From Selenomonas sp. (lineage in GTDB: Bacteria > Bacillota > Negativicutes > Selenomonadales > Selenomonadaceae): 7,309 nt of DNA. A program made the position numbers and the translations under genes. The first letter of the stretch is position 1. The number at the start of each line of letters is the position of its first letter. Positions 1-6,768 of this stretch are shown in pieces. Under the pieces are notes generated by a model that searched no databases, had not been told where the DNA came from, and worked only from the letters and a program-made list of their open reading frames with translations. The DNA lies in NCBI GenBank assembly GCA_003518745.1, contig DOYB01000144.1, positions 1 through 7,309 on the forward strand. Direction: 5' to 3'.

Positions 1-872
1 CTTCTAAGATGCAGGGTCAGTTCGGCCAGGATTTGCCTGAGATCCTTTCCATTGTGGAGCAGTTCAGCCACTATGGAGAGGATTTCCTGAGTCTTGTGTC
101 CAGCAATGGCTGATGTCATTTTGAAAATCCATTCATGTCCCACCAGTCCCAGGATTTCCCGTACATGCTCTTTAGTGATTTTTCCCTCTGACAAAACGGC
201 GCACTGATCCAGTACGCTCAGGGCATCACGCATTCCACCGTCGGCTTCGATAGCTATCAGGTGCAGGGCATCCTCATCCGCGGCTATGCCGGATTCGCGG
301 GCCACATAGGAGAGGCGCTGGGTGATTTCATCAGCGGTGATTCGCTTGAAGTCATAGCGCTGACACCGTGACTGGATGGTGGCGGGCACCTTGTGGGCCT
401 CGGTGGTGGCCAGTATGAACACCACATGTGAAGGCGGTTCCTCCAGAGTTTTCAGCAGAGCGTTGAAGGCCTCGGTGGTGAGCATATGCACTTCATCTAT
501 TATGTAGACCTTATACTTTCCATCCACCGGCGCGAACTTTACGGTTTCACGAAGCTCTCTGATTTCATCGATGCCCCGGTTGGAAGCCGCGTCAATCTCA
601 AAAACGTCCATGGAGGAACCATCGTTGATTTTCCTGCAGCCAAGGCATTCATTGCAGGGGGAGGGAGTAGGCCCCTTTTCGCAGTTCAGGGCCTTTGCGA
701 GGATTTTTGCCGTGCTGGTCTTGCCTGTACCCCTTGGGCCGGAGAAGAGATAGGCATGGCCGATTTTCCCTGTGATTATGGCTTGGGACAGGGTTTTCGA
801 TACATGCTCCTGTCCCACAAGATCTCCGAAGGTGGTAGGTCTCCATTTACGATATAGCGCTACGTAAGCCAT
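1..872 (-). CDS. dnaX: DNA polymerase III subunit gamma/tau, N-terminal part (runs off the left edge)
   Basis: This gene encodes the clamp-loader ATPase subunit that loads the sliding clamp and couples the replisome. Reading the minus strand from the ATG at 872-870 gives 290 uninterrupted codons to the window edge, so the C-terminus (domain III onward and any tau-specific part) is not visible. The protein starts MAYVALYRKWRP, a hallmark of DnaX. Visible motifs are Walker A GPRGTGKT (45-52), four zinc-binding cysteines (C64, C73, C76, C79), Walker B IIDEVH (124-129), the ATTE sensor-1 segment (155-158), the SRC arginine finger (R169) and the sensor-2 arginine in GGMRDAL (R215). An AAGGAGA ribosome site (881-887) sits 8 nt before the ATG and fixes the start. 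It lies downstream of tRNA-Ser and ffs on the same strand, but the ffs terminator suggests dnaX has its own transcription start. Whether gamma is made by frameshifting cannot be judged here. Confidence 0.97.
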   Translation of the reverse strand, partial: MAYVALYRKWRPTTFGDLVGQEHVSKTLSQAIITGKIGHAYLFSGPRGTGKTSTAKILAKALNCEKGPTPSPCNECLGCRKINDGSSMDVFEIDAASNRGIDEIRELRETVKFAPVDGKYKVYIIDEVHMLTTEAFNALLKTLEEPPSHVVFILATTEAHKVPATIQSRCQRYDFKRITADEITQRLSYVARESGIAADEDALHLIAIEADGGMRDALSVLDQCAVLSEGKITKEHVREILGLVGHEWIFKMTSAIAGHKTQEILSIVAELLHNGKDLRQILAELTLHLR

Positions 873-880
873 GAAAAAGC

Positions 881-887
881 TCTCCTT
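881..887 (-). promoter_or_regulatory. dnaX ribosome binding site
   Basis: AAGGAGA on the minus strand, a near-perfect Shine-Dalgarno match, lies 8 nt upstream of the ATG at 872. It decides the dnaX start. Confidence 0.85.
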
Positions 888-970
888 GAGAAATCAAAAA
901 TACGGCAATTGAACGATGTCTTCCAACGGGGGTTTGAAGAAATAAATGGGAATTTATGCTACGAATCGGT

Positions 971-1083
971 CGCTCGGGGTGAGGATGTCCAACGCTCTAC
1001 CAAGACGTTTTGCTAAAAAATTTTTCTTCACGCAAAACGCCAAAGCTCCGCTTATGGACATCCCCACCCCTTACGGAGCAATG
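971..1083. repeat. Long imperfect inverted repeat in the dnaX upstream region
   Basis: Outer arms 976-990 and 1056-1070 match at 14 of 15 positions. The single mismatch would be a G-U pair in minus-strand RNA, the dnaX direction. Inner arms 1006-1013 (cgttttgc) and 1032-1039 (gcaaaacg) match perfectly and enclose an AT-rich loop with an A6T5 run at 1015-1025. Weaker similarity continues outward (gctc at 972-975 against gagc at 1076-1079). The whole forms a large cruciform or RNA rod between the ffs terminator and the dnaX ribosome site. It encodes no convincing protein. It could be a dispersed palindromic repeat or MITE relic, or a structured dnaX leader; the sequence alone does not decide. 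Confidence 0.65.
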
Positions 1084-1097
1084 ACAACATAAAATGT

Positions 1098-1120
1098 AAA
1101 AAAAAACAGCCTAACGGCTG
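1098..1120 (-). terminator. Intrinsic terminator of the tRNA-Ser/ffs transcript
   Basis: On the minus strand the stem CAGCC / GGCTG closes on a GTTA loop (1107-1120) and is followed at once by nine T residues (1098-1106). It lies 16 nt beyond the SRP RNA 3' end, so it should end that transcript and separate it from dnaX. Confidence 0.85.
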
Positions 1121-1135
1121 CTGATTCCTTTTTAA

Positions 1136-1260
1136 CGTCGGGCCACAGCCCCCAGGCACCCTCGCGGCACATGAAGCGATTCGCTTACCGCTGCTTCCTT
1201 CCGGACCTGACGGGGTTCACAAGACTCCATTGCGCAAGACCCAGACGCTGCGGTCCAACC
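1136..1260 (-). ncRNA. ffs: Signal recognition particle RNA, small bacterial type (4.5S-like)
   Basis: This is the RNA core of the SRP, which binds Ffh and helps dock ribosomes translating membrane proteins onto FtsY. The minus strand at 1190-1211 carries the domain IV signature GTCAGGTCCGGAAGGAAGCA followed by GC, with the GGAA tetraloop at 1199-1202. The ends pair with each other: GTTGGACCGCAGC at the 5' end (from 1259) against GCTGTGGCCCGAC at the 3' end (to 1137), mostly Watson-Crick with a few G-U pairs. The segment ATGTGCCGC on the 3' side is as in other Firmicutes SRP RNAs. Only 25 nt separate it from the tRNA-Ser, and a terminator follows directly, so there is no room for the Alu domain found in the long Bacillus-type RNA. 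It is probably processed from a tRNA-Ser co-transcript. The exact ends are estimated from the pairing. Confidence 0.96.
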
Positions 1261-1285
1261 TGAAAAAGGATTTTACAAATGAAAA

Positions 1286-1376
1286 TGGCGGAGAGTGAGA
1301 GATTCGAACTCTCGGTACGCTATCAACGCACACACGATTTCCAGTCGTGCTCCTTCAACCACTCGGACAACTCTCC
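1286..1376 (-). tRNA. tRNA-Ser(GGA), CCA encoded
   Basis: This 91-nt class II tRNA reads serine codons UCC and UCU. The acceptor strands GGAGAGT (1370-1376) and ACTCTCC (1290-1296) pair fully. The discriminator is G (1289), and the CCA is encoded (1286-1288). The anticodon stem CACGA/TCGTG holds the loop CTGGAAA (1338-1344), with anticodon GGA at 1340-1342. A long variable arm (TGCG/CGTA stem) is typical of tRNA-Ser. The T arm GAGAG TTCGAAT CTCTC is intact. It lies directly upstream of ffs on the same strand, a known Firmicutes arrangement. Confidence 0.97.
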
Positions 1377-1387
1377 ACAACAGCGAT

Positions 1388-1417
1388 AGAATAACACATT
1401 TTGACTCTTTATGTCAA
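1388..1417 (-). promoter_or_regulatory. Sigma-70 type promoter of tRNA-Ser and ffs
   Basis: On the minus strand there is a perfect TTGACA -35 box (1412-1417), an 18-nt spacer ending in TGT, and TATTCT as the -10 box (1388-1393), giving an extended TGnTATTCT element. Initiation near 1381 would leave a leader of about 5 nt before the tRNA. The -35 box overlaps a small palindrome (TTGAC at 1401-1405, GTCAA at 1413-1417). No comparable promoter lies between the tRNA and ffs, so the two are probably co-transcribed. Confidence 0.8.
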
Positions 1418-1490
1418 CAGTTTTTCAAATTTTTTCCGGCTAAATCAAATCAAAACTCAAAAAATGCTAGATTTTTACTCACTATAACTG

Positions 1491-1496
1491 TATAAT
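1491..1496 (+). promoter_or_regulatory. Probable -10 box of the smc-ftsY operon
   Basis: A perfect TATAAT sits on the plus strand in an AT-rich stretch. The -35 region 17 nt upstream (1468-1473, TAGATT) is a poor match. Initiation would be expected near 1503, exactly where the leader hairpin begins, about 150 nt before the smc start codon. Confidence 0.55.
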
Positions 1497-1502
1497 GTGA
1501 AA

Positions 1503-1561
1503 GGCTCCAACACCGCAAAAATCCTCGCTGTTCAAGGATTTTTCGGAGTTTGATGGGAGCC
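1503..1561 (+). promoter_or_regulatory. Rod-like hairpin at the start of the smc leader
   Basis: Three nested pairings form one rod: GGCTCC (1503-1508) with GGAGCC (1556-1561), CCG (1513-1515) with CGG (1544-1546), and AAAAATCCT (1517-1525) with AGGATTTTT (1535-1543) around a 9-nt loop. The outer strand begins at the predicted transcription start. The structure could stabilise the mRNA 5' end, attenuate transcription or bind a regulator. It does not match a riboswitch class that I recognise. No T-run follows the outer stem; the inner AT-rich stem with its five T's could act as a weak terminator. Confidence 0.5.
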
Positions 1562-1636
1562 ATTGAGAAGTGAGAAATTACCACAGCGGGAGACACGTCT
1601 GTGTGTTTTCCCTTGGTTGAATAGTATATTTTCGAT

Positions 1637-1646
1637 AAGGAAGGTG
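1637..1646 (+). promoter_or_regulatory. smc ribosome binding site supporting a TTG start
   Basis: AAGGAAGGTG ends 7 nt before the TTG at 1654. The next in-frame codon upstream of this site is a TAA stop (1636-1638), so TTG is the only start with a good ribosome site. Confidence 0.75.
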
Positions 1647-1653
1647 CCTGCAA

Positions 1654-4600
1654 TTGCAGCTTAAACGCTTGGAGGCGTACGGGTTCAAATCCTTTGCCGA
1701 TAAGATCGAAATCGAGTTTGACCATGGCATTACCGCCATTGTCGGACCTAACGGCAGCGGCAAGAGCAATATCTCGGACGCCATTCGATGGGTGCTGGGA
1801 GAACAGAATATCAGAAATCTGCGAGGCACCAAGGCTGCGGACATAATCTTTTCAGGCAGTGCCCAGCGGAAGGCATTGGGAGTGGCAGAGGTTTCGCTGG
1901 TTTTCGAGAATCAGGGTGACATGGCAATTGACTTCAAAGAGGTGGTCGTCACCAGAAGGCTGTATCGCTCGGGAGAAAGCGAATTTTTCCTGAATCGGGC
2001 TCCGTGCCGACTGAAGGATATCTACAATTTGTTTGCCGACACCGGTATTGGCCACGACGGCATGAGCATAATCGGACAGAATAGAATAGATGACGTGCTC
2101 AACAGTAAGCCGGAGGAAAAACGGGCATTCTTTGAGGAAACCGCCGGTATAACTAAGTACCGCAACCGCAAGAAGGAAACCATGAGGAAGCTTGACGATA
2201 CGGAGAACAATCTTGTTCGCCTGAGCGATATCAAGCAGGAAATCGAGACACAATTGGAACCCCTTTCCCGGCAGGCTGAAAAGACACGTCAGTACAACGA
2301 GCTCAATACCTCCTTTCAGCGTGTGCGCTTGACCAATCTTCATCAGAAGCACGAGAAGCTCACCGCATCGATGGAAGAAAATGGCAGAAAAAAGCAGGAA
2401 TTCTCTGACAGGGTTACGGAAATCCAGACGGAAATCCAGACCATGGAGGCGAATAGCGAGGGAATATCCAAAGCTGTCATAGATATAGAGCAGGAAATCA
2501 AGGCTCAGGCGGATCAAAATGAACAGGTTCGTGGGCAGCTTGAAGAAGTGAACAACAAGCTTGCAATACTGCGGGACCGTGAGAATCGTGGAGATACTGA
2601 CAGGGAGCGCATACTGAATCAAAGAAGTGAGCTTGAAACTGTAATCCAATCGGTCAAACAGCAGATGGAAGAGCTGGAAACCAAGGAACAGTCCCAAAAC
2701 AGCGATTTGAAGCTGATGGAGGAGCTCCTTGAAAAGGACCGCAAAAAGGCAGGGGAAATCAGGAAGCGCATTGATGAGCAGGACAAGCTGCGTCTGAGCT
2801 GCGAAGAAAAACTCAAGAATGTCAGAACAGAGCTGGCAGAGAAGCAGAAGGAACTGGCCCTTGTACGGCACGATTTGGATGCGTTGGAGGAAGGGAAGTC
2901 CCAACGTGAATCCATTCATGCCGCTGCGAAGGCGGAGTTGGAGGAGCTTAGGAGGGAACAGGAGGACTTAAGGCAGGAAACAGATGACTTAGGTAAAAAG
3001 CTGCAGGAGCTTTCCGACAATGAGCAGGAGGAACGGCGTCTTAAGAAGGAAATGTCTGAGGAATACCGCAGGCTTCAGGAATCCGAGCGCATAAAGCAGC
3101 AGGAAGCTCAGAAACTGGAAAGCCGTATGCAGATACTTGAACGCATGCAGCAGGCATATGAGGGCTTCGGGAAGGCACCCAAGGCTGTCCTCAAAAGTCA
3201 GGAGCCTTGGCACAAGGGCATTTGCGGCGCGGTCGCGGAGCTTTTGCAGGTTTCTCAGAAATACGTTACCGCGGTGGAGGTTGCCCTTGGCGGCAATCTC
3301 CAGAACATAGTGGCTGAGGATGAGGCAACAGTTAAGGCCGCCATCAGCTTTCTGAAACGTGAGCGGTTAGGGCGTGTCACCTTCCTGCCTCTATCCTCCC
3401 TTGTAATAAGGAAACAGGAATCAGGGAACGTAAAGGGGGAGCCCGGGGTTATCGGCTATGCCAATACTCTTGTGGGAAGTGATGAAAAGTACCGGAGAGC
3501 AGTGGATTTCCTGCTTTCAAGGACACTTGTGGTGGATACTCTGGATAATGGGCTTGCCCTGGCCAAGAAGCAGGGCTATCGGATGCGGATAGTCACCCTG
3601 GAGGGGGAACTTTTGACCCCCGGCGGCGCCATTTCCGGCGGAAGTCATCAGCATCGCGAGGCTAGCTTCCTGAACCGTACCAGTGAAATTGAATCCGCAA
3701 GAAGCAAACTTTCCGAGAACAGCGAGCAGCTAAAAAGGCTTTCGGAAAAGCGCGGTGAAACAGAAAAAAATTTGGTTGCCGTAGGTTCGAGGCTGGACGA
3801 GATAGAGGAAGAAATACAAAAGACCAGAGTGCATAAGGCAGAGCTTCGCGTGTCCCTTGAAGGCATAGCCCACAGCCTTTCGGAGAAGGAGCAGGCATAC
3901 GCGGATATTAAACAGAGGGAGCAGGAGCAGCAGACCTCCTTTGCCCAGTTGGACCGCAGGCGTGTAATGCTGGCAAGGGAAGAGGAAGAACTTCTGAGGA
4001 AGGTGGATGCCGCTGAACAGAAGGCCTTGGATGAGACGGCCATGCTTGACGATTTTGAGCAGGATGCGGAGGAATTGGCCGAATACATACAGCAGCGCCA
4101 TGTAAAGCATGCAGTGCTGGAACAGCAGGTTTTCCAGAGCCGTCAGAATATCCTCCTCAGCAAGAAGGACTTGGATAGGAGTCAGGCACAGTTAGAGCAG
4201 AACCTCAAGGAAGAAAAGGAGCTTGAGGAAAGCCTGAAGCAGGCGGCAGAGAAAATGGAGGAGCTCCGCAAAAAGACCGAAGCCTTCCAGACTGATTTCG
4301 ATGCAGGGCAGGCTGTTCAGGACAAGCTGTTCAAGGACAAGATGCAAAAACTTGAGGAAAAGTCAGACCTTGACCAGAAGGTGAAAGAGGCAGGCCGGAA
4401 ACTCAAGACCGCGGAGCACCAGCTTAGTGAAGCAGAACGTGTTCTGGACCGGGACGGCTACTCCCTGCAGGAATGCGAGACAAAAATGCTGGAGGATTTC
4501 GGGCTTACGCCGGAAAGGGCAGCAGAGGAGGCCGAGGATCTGCCGGTGGAGGAAATCAATTCCCGGCTCGCTGAGCTTTCCGATAAGATGAAGGCTCTGG

Positions 4601-5199
4601 GAGCGGTGAATCCCAATGCTGTTCAGGAATACGAGGAGCTCAAGACCCGCCATGATTTCATGGAGAAGCAGTCTGAGGATTTGGTGGAGGCCAAGGAAAA
4701 CCTGCTTGTCATTCTGAAAGAAATGGATGAGAAGATGACGGAGCAGTTCAAGGAGGCCTTTGCCCAGATACAGATATACTTCGGTGAGATTTTCGTGCGT
4801 CTATTTGAAGGGGGAAAGGCGGAGCTGGAGCTCCTTGACCCCAATGATGTACTGAATACCGGAGTTGACATAATAGTGCAGCTCCCTCAGAAAAAACGGC
4901 AGAACATGTCTGCCCTGTCAGGCGGAGAGAGAGCGCTGACGGTTATAGCCCTGCTCTTTGCCTTTCTGAAGTACAGGCCCTCCCCATTCTCCGTCCTTGA
5001 CGAGATTGATGCTCCATTGGACGAGGCGAATGTGGTGCGCTTTGGCAGTTTTCTGCGGGAATTTTCGGCACAGACACAGTTTATCGTGGTCACCCATCGC
5101 AAGAGCACAATGGAGTCCGTGGATCGTATGTACGGGGTGACAATAGAGGATGCGGGGGTGTCCCGTATACTTTCGGTGAAGCTGGATAATATAGCGTAA
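1654..5199 (+). CDS. smc: Chromosome segregation protein SMC
   Basis: SMC is the ATPase of the SMC-ScpA-ScpB condensin, which loads at ParB/parS and zips up the replicated arms in the nucleoid. The 1181-residue length is normal for bacterial SMC. In order: an N-terminal head half with Walker A GPNGSGKS (31-38), the conserved R57, and the Q-loop in SIIGQNRID (Q142); a charged coiled coil (about 170-500); a hinge from about GFGKAP (504-509) to the glycine-rich TPGGAISGG (655-663); the returning coiled coil (about 670-1030); and a C-terminal head half with the ABC signature LSGGE (1088-1092), Walker B FSVLDEID (1112-1119) and the switch histidine in VVTHRK. The TTG start is chosen from the ribosome site and because it gives the family N-terminus MQLKRLEAYGFKSF. 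The Q-loop has N where many homologs have G (GQG); this looks like lineage variation. It lies 23 bp upstream of ftsY. The rnc gene often found before smc is absent. Confidence 0.98.
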   Translation: MQLKRLEAYGFKSFADKIEIEFDHGITAIVGPNGSGKSNISDAIRWVLGEQNIRNLRGTKAADIIFSGSAQRKALGVAEVSLVFENQGDMAIDFKEVVVTRRLYRSGESEFFLNRAPCRLKDIYNLFADTGIGHDGMSIIGQNRIDDVLNSKPEEKRAFFEETAGITKYRNRKKETMRKLDDTENNLVRLSDIKQEIETQLEPLSRQAEKTRQYNELNTSFQRVRLTNLHQKHEKLTASMEENGRKKQEFSDRVTEIQTEIQTMEANSEGISKAVIDIEQEIKAQADQNEQVRGQLEEVNNKLAILRDRENRGDTDRERILNQRSELETVIQSVKQQMEELETKEQSQNSDLKLMEELLEKDRKKAGEIRKRIDEQDKLRLSCEEKLKNVRTELAEKQKELALVRHDLDALEEGKSQRESIHAAAKAELEELRREQEDLRQETDDLGKKLQELSDNEQEERRLKKEMSEEYRRLQESERIKQQEAQKLESRMQILERMQQAYEGFGKAPKAVLKSQEPWHKGICGAVAELLQVSQKYVTAVEVALGGNLQNIVAEDEATVKAAISFLKRERLGRVTFLPLSSLVIRKQESGNVKGEPGVIGYANTLVGSDEKYRRAVDFLLSRTLVVDTLDNGLALAKKQGYRMRIVTLEGELLTPGGAISGGSHQHREASFLNRTSEIESARSKLSENSEQLKRLSEKRGETEKNLVAVGSRLDEIEEEIQKTRVHKAELRVSLEGIAHSLSEKEQAYADIKQREQEQQTSFAQLDRRRVMLAREEEELLRKVDAAEQKALDETAMLDDFEQDAEELAEYIQQRHVKHAVLEQQVFQSRQNILLSKKDLDRSQAQLEQNLKEEKELEESLKQAAEKMEELRKKTEAFQTDFDAGQAVQDKLFKDKMQKLEEKSDLDQKVKEAGRKLKTAEHQLSEAERVLDRDGYSLQECETKMLEDFGLTPERAAEEAEDLPVEEINSRLAELSDKMKALGAVNPNAVQEYEELKTRHDFMEKQSEDLVEAKENLLVILKEMDEKMTEQFKEAFAQIQIYFGEIFVRLFEGGKAELELLDPNDVLNTGVDIIVQLPQKKRQNMSALSGGERALTVIALLFAFLKYRPSPFSVLDEIDAPLDEANVVRFGSFLREFSAQTQFIVVTHRKSTMESVDRMYGVTIEDAGVSRILSVKLDNIA

Positions 5200-5213
5200 C
5201 TTAGGTATGGATT

Positions 5214-5220
5214 GGAGGAA
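5214..5220 (+). promoter_or_regulatory. ftsY ribosome binding site
   Basis: GGAGGAA lies in the 23-bp gap between smc and ftsY, 4 nt from the core GGAGG to the ATG at 5223. The spacing is short but the match is strong. Confidence 0.75.
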
Positions 5221-5222
5221 CT

Positions 5223-6134
5223 ATGGGATTTTTTGATAAGTTAAAACGCGGCTTGAATAAGACAAGGGAAAACCTGACCAATAAGATAGAGAAGCTTATA
5301 ATTGGGTACGCGGATATTGATGACGAATTTCTGGATGAACTTGAAGAGACACTTATTATGTCGGATGTGGGAGTCAAGACCACTGAACGCCTTATGGAGG
5401 CTGTTAGAAAGGGCATCAAGAAGAAGGAAATCAACAGCCCTGAGGAATTGAAGCCCTTTTTGGCAAAGGAAATCGCGGAAATACTTTCCAAGGGTACAGA
5501 TGAAACCCGTATGGCGGCCAAGGGGCCAACCGTGTTGCTGGTCATAGGAGTCAACGGCGCGGGAAAAACAACTACCATAGGAAAGCTCAGCGCCTATTAC
5601 AAGGGACAGGGAAAGTCTGTAATGCTGGCCGCGGCAGATACTTTCAGAGCTGCCGCCATAGACCAGCTTGAGGTTTGGGGCAAGCGCACAGGCGCCACTG
5701 TCATAAAGCATGAGGAAGGCTCGGACCCCGCGGCGGTAGCCTTCGACGCGGTCAAGGCGGCAACCGCCAGGAAGATTGATATACTGATTATCGACACCGC
5801 GGGACGTTTGCAGACGAAATCCAATCTTATGGAGGAGCTCAAGAAGATAAACCGTGTTATTGGCAGGGAAATCCCGGGAGCGCCACATGAAACCCTGCTG
5901 GTATTGGATGCCACCACAGGTCAGAACGCCATCAGCCAGGCGGAGCTCTTCACCAAGGCTGCCCCCATCAGCGGCGTGGTACTTACAAAGCTGGACGGCA
6001 CTGCAAAGGGCGGAGTGGTCATAGGCATAAAGTCCGAGCTTTCCATGCCTGTCAAGTGGATTGGCGTGGGAGAAGGAGTAGAGGACTTGCGTCCCTTCGT
6101 AGCAGAGGACTTCGCAAAGGCGTTGTTTCAGTAG
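5223..6134 (+). CDS. ftsY: SRP receptor GTPase FtsY
   Basis: FtsY is the membrane-associated receptor that docks Ffh-SRP RNA-ribosome complexes at the Sec translocon through reciprocal GTP hydrolysis. The 303-residue protein is a compact NG-domain form without the long acidic A domain of the E. coli protein. Its N-terminus (MGFFDKLKRG, then a basic amphipathic stretch) fits a lipid-binding helix. Motifs: P-loop GVNGAGKTT (109-117), SRP-GTPase insertion segment DTFRAAA (139-145), DTAGR (191-195), GQN (233-235), TKLD (255-258) and the closing GVGE (281-284). All key GTPase residues are present. It is 23 bp after smc, so it is probably co-transcribed. The ffs gene for its RNA partner lies on the other strand about 4 kb away. 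No clear intrinsic terminator follows. The genes often found next in Firmicutes (ylxM, ffh) are not here; an AT-rich islet follows instead. Confidence 0.98.
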   Translation: MGFFDKLKRGLNKTRENLTNKIEKLIIGYADIDDEFLDELEETLIMSDVGVKTTERLMEAVRKGIKKKEINSPEELKPFLAKEIAEILSKGTDETRMAAKGPTVLLVIGVNGAGKTTTIGKLSAYYKGQGKSVMLAAADTFRAAAIDQLEVWGKRTGATVIKHEEGSDPAAVAFDAVKAATARKIDILIIDTAGRLQTKSNLMEELKKINRVIGREIPGAPHETLLVLDATTGQNAISQAELFTKAAPISGVVLTKLDGTAKGGVVIGIKSELSMPVKWIGVGEGVEDLRPFVAEDFAKALFQ

Positions 6135-6273
6135 GGAGTAAAGGACTTCACTCTTTGGGTTCTCACGAAATAGTGAATTGCCGATGGTAACGGTGGCGTA
6201 AAAGCCGTATTTGAGAAGAAGGTGATTCTTATGGCAACTTTGAGGGCGCAAATGGTAGATATGATTTCCGTAT
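6135..6273. other. Gap between convergent ftsY and HEPN gene with several short inverted repeats
   Basis: No protein is supported here. TTCTCA (6160-6165) can pair with TGAGAA (6212-6217). Inside that, TCAC/GTGA (6162-6165 with 6172-6175) and GGC/GCC around 6194-6206 can form smaller stems, giving a possible multibranched fold. There is no stem with a T-run on either strand, so neither ftsY nor the HEPN gene has an obvious intrinsic terminator. Confidence 0.4.
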
Positions 6274-6768
6274 TCACACCTTGCTATCTTCAATGGTATC
6301 AGCGGATTCAGCACTATTATTTCCTAACTCTATTTCGGATTTCCTCTGATTCAAAGCCATGCTTTTATGGTACAAATCATTTGCAAACTCAATCTGCTCT
6401 TTTGCATCCTGGTGAGAAATATCCGGACATGGTTCATAGTCTCCTTGATGGCGTAGACGTTGGCACTTAGATATCTTTGCACCGTACTCTTTCGGCAGCA
6501 ATCCTGTCTTAATGTACGTCTTGTTGAAATTTGTAATGAGCTGCTTATGCGAGGAAAAAACATCTCCTCGTGCCAGCATCATCGCTGTCATTATATAGAA
6601 CACAGCATAGTACGCCCTGTTTACTGCCGTATCTATATCTCCATCACCCAGATTGCTCTCAGCTCTTCCTATAGTCTTATTAGCCTTATCAAAATATATA
6701 GCTATGACATCCTCCATCATTCCACAGCTGTTTACCATGCTGTATTTTGACTTTTCTTCATCTCTCAT
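6274..6768 (-). CDS. HEPN-domain protein, probable toxin of an MNT/HEPN toxin-antitoxin pair
   Basis: A 164-residue helical protein. It matches the pattern of the HEPN family (PF05168-like): NRAYYAVFY (50-58) on helix 2, H74 after the glycine turn, KTGLLPKEYG (87-96), and RHQGDYEP (106-113) on a later helix. HEPN proteins paired with minimal nucleotidyltransferases are often RNases, with the partner acting as antitoxin. The classical HepT motif RX4HXY is not present; the closest is R67-x6-H74, followed by K-Q rather than x-Y, so an RNase role is inferred from family and context and is unproven. A serine- and acid-rich tail (about 143-164) extends beyond the usual domain. The ATG at 6768 overlaps the end of the upstream gene by 11 nt (ATGAGAGATGA), which implies translational coupling. 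A weak purine-rich site (6781-6788) lies 12 nt upstream. Codon use is more AT-rich than in smc/ftsY. Confidence 0.85.
   Translation of the reverse strand: MRDEEKSKYSMVNSCGMMEDVIAIYFDKANKTIGRAESNLGDGDIDTAVNRAYYAVFYIMTAMMLARGDVFSSHKQLITNFNKTYIKTGLLPKEYGAKISKCQRLRHQGDYEPCPDISHQDAKEQIEFANDLYHKSMALNQRKSEIELGNNSAESADTIEDSKV

Noticed and set aside
486..857. 123-codon plus-strand frame at the left
   Set aside because: It is antisense to the dnaX Walker A, zinc and Walker B region, which is unambiguous.
873..1097. dnaX promoter
   Set aside because: No pair of -35 and -10 boxes with acceptable spacing stands out on the minus strand; the region is taken up by the inverted repeat.
1582..1608. Second hairpin with a TGTTTT tail in the smc leader (AGAC/GTCT with CAC/GTG)
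   Set aside because: The stem is short with a 6-nt bulge and the T tract is interrupted; too weak to call an attenuator.
1625..1630. TATATT as an alternative smc promoter -10 box
   Set aside because: Initiation would fall on the ribosome site at about 1637, and there is no -35 match.
1852..2919. 355-codon open frame antisense to smc
   Set aside because: It lies fully inside a certain smc reading frame, has low-complexity Leu/Phe-rich composition typical of the antisense of a coiled coil, and shows no ribosome site or motif.
3648..4088. Serine-rich open frame antisense to smc
   Set aside because: Serine and cysteine richness is the mirror of Glu/Ala/Lys-rich coiled-coil codons; no domain is recognisable.
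5241..6314. 357-codon open frame antisense to ftsY running into the gap
   Set aside because: It covers the ftsY GTPase motifs on the other strand, and its part in 6135-6273 shows no family signature.
6222..6470. 82-codon plus-strand frame starting at GTG after ftsY
   Set aside because: A GAAGAAGG-like site precedes it, but most of it is antisense to the HEPN gene and the peptide matches nothing I know.
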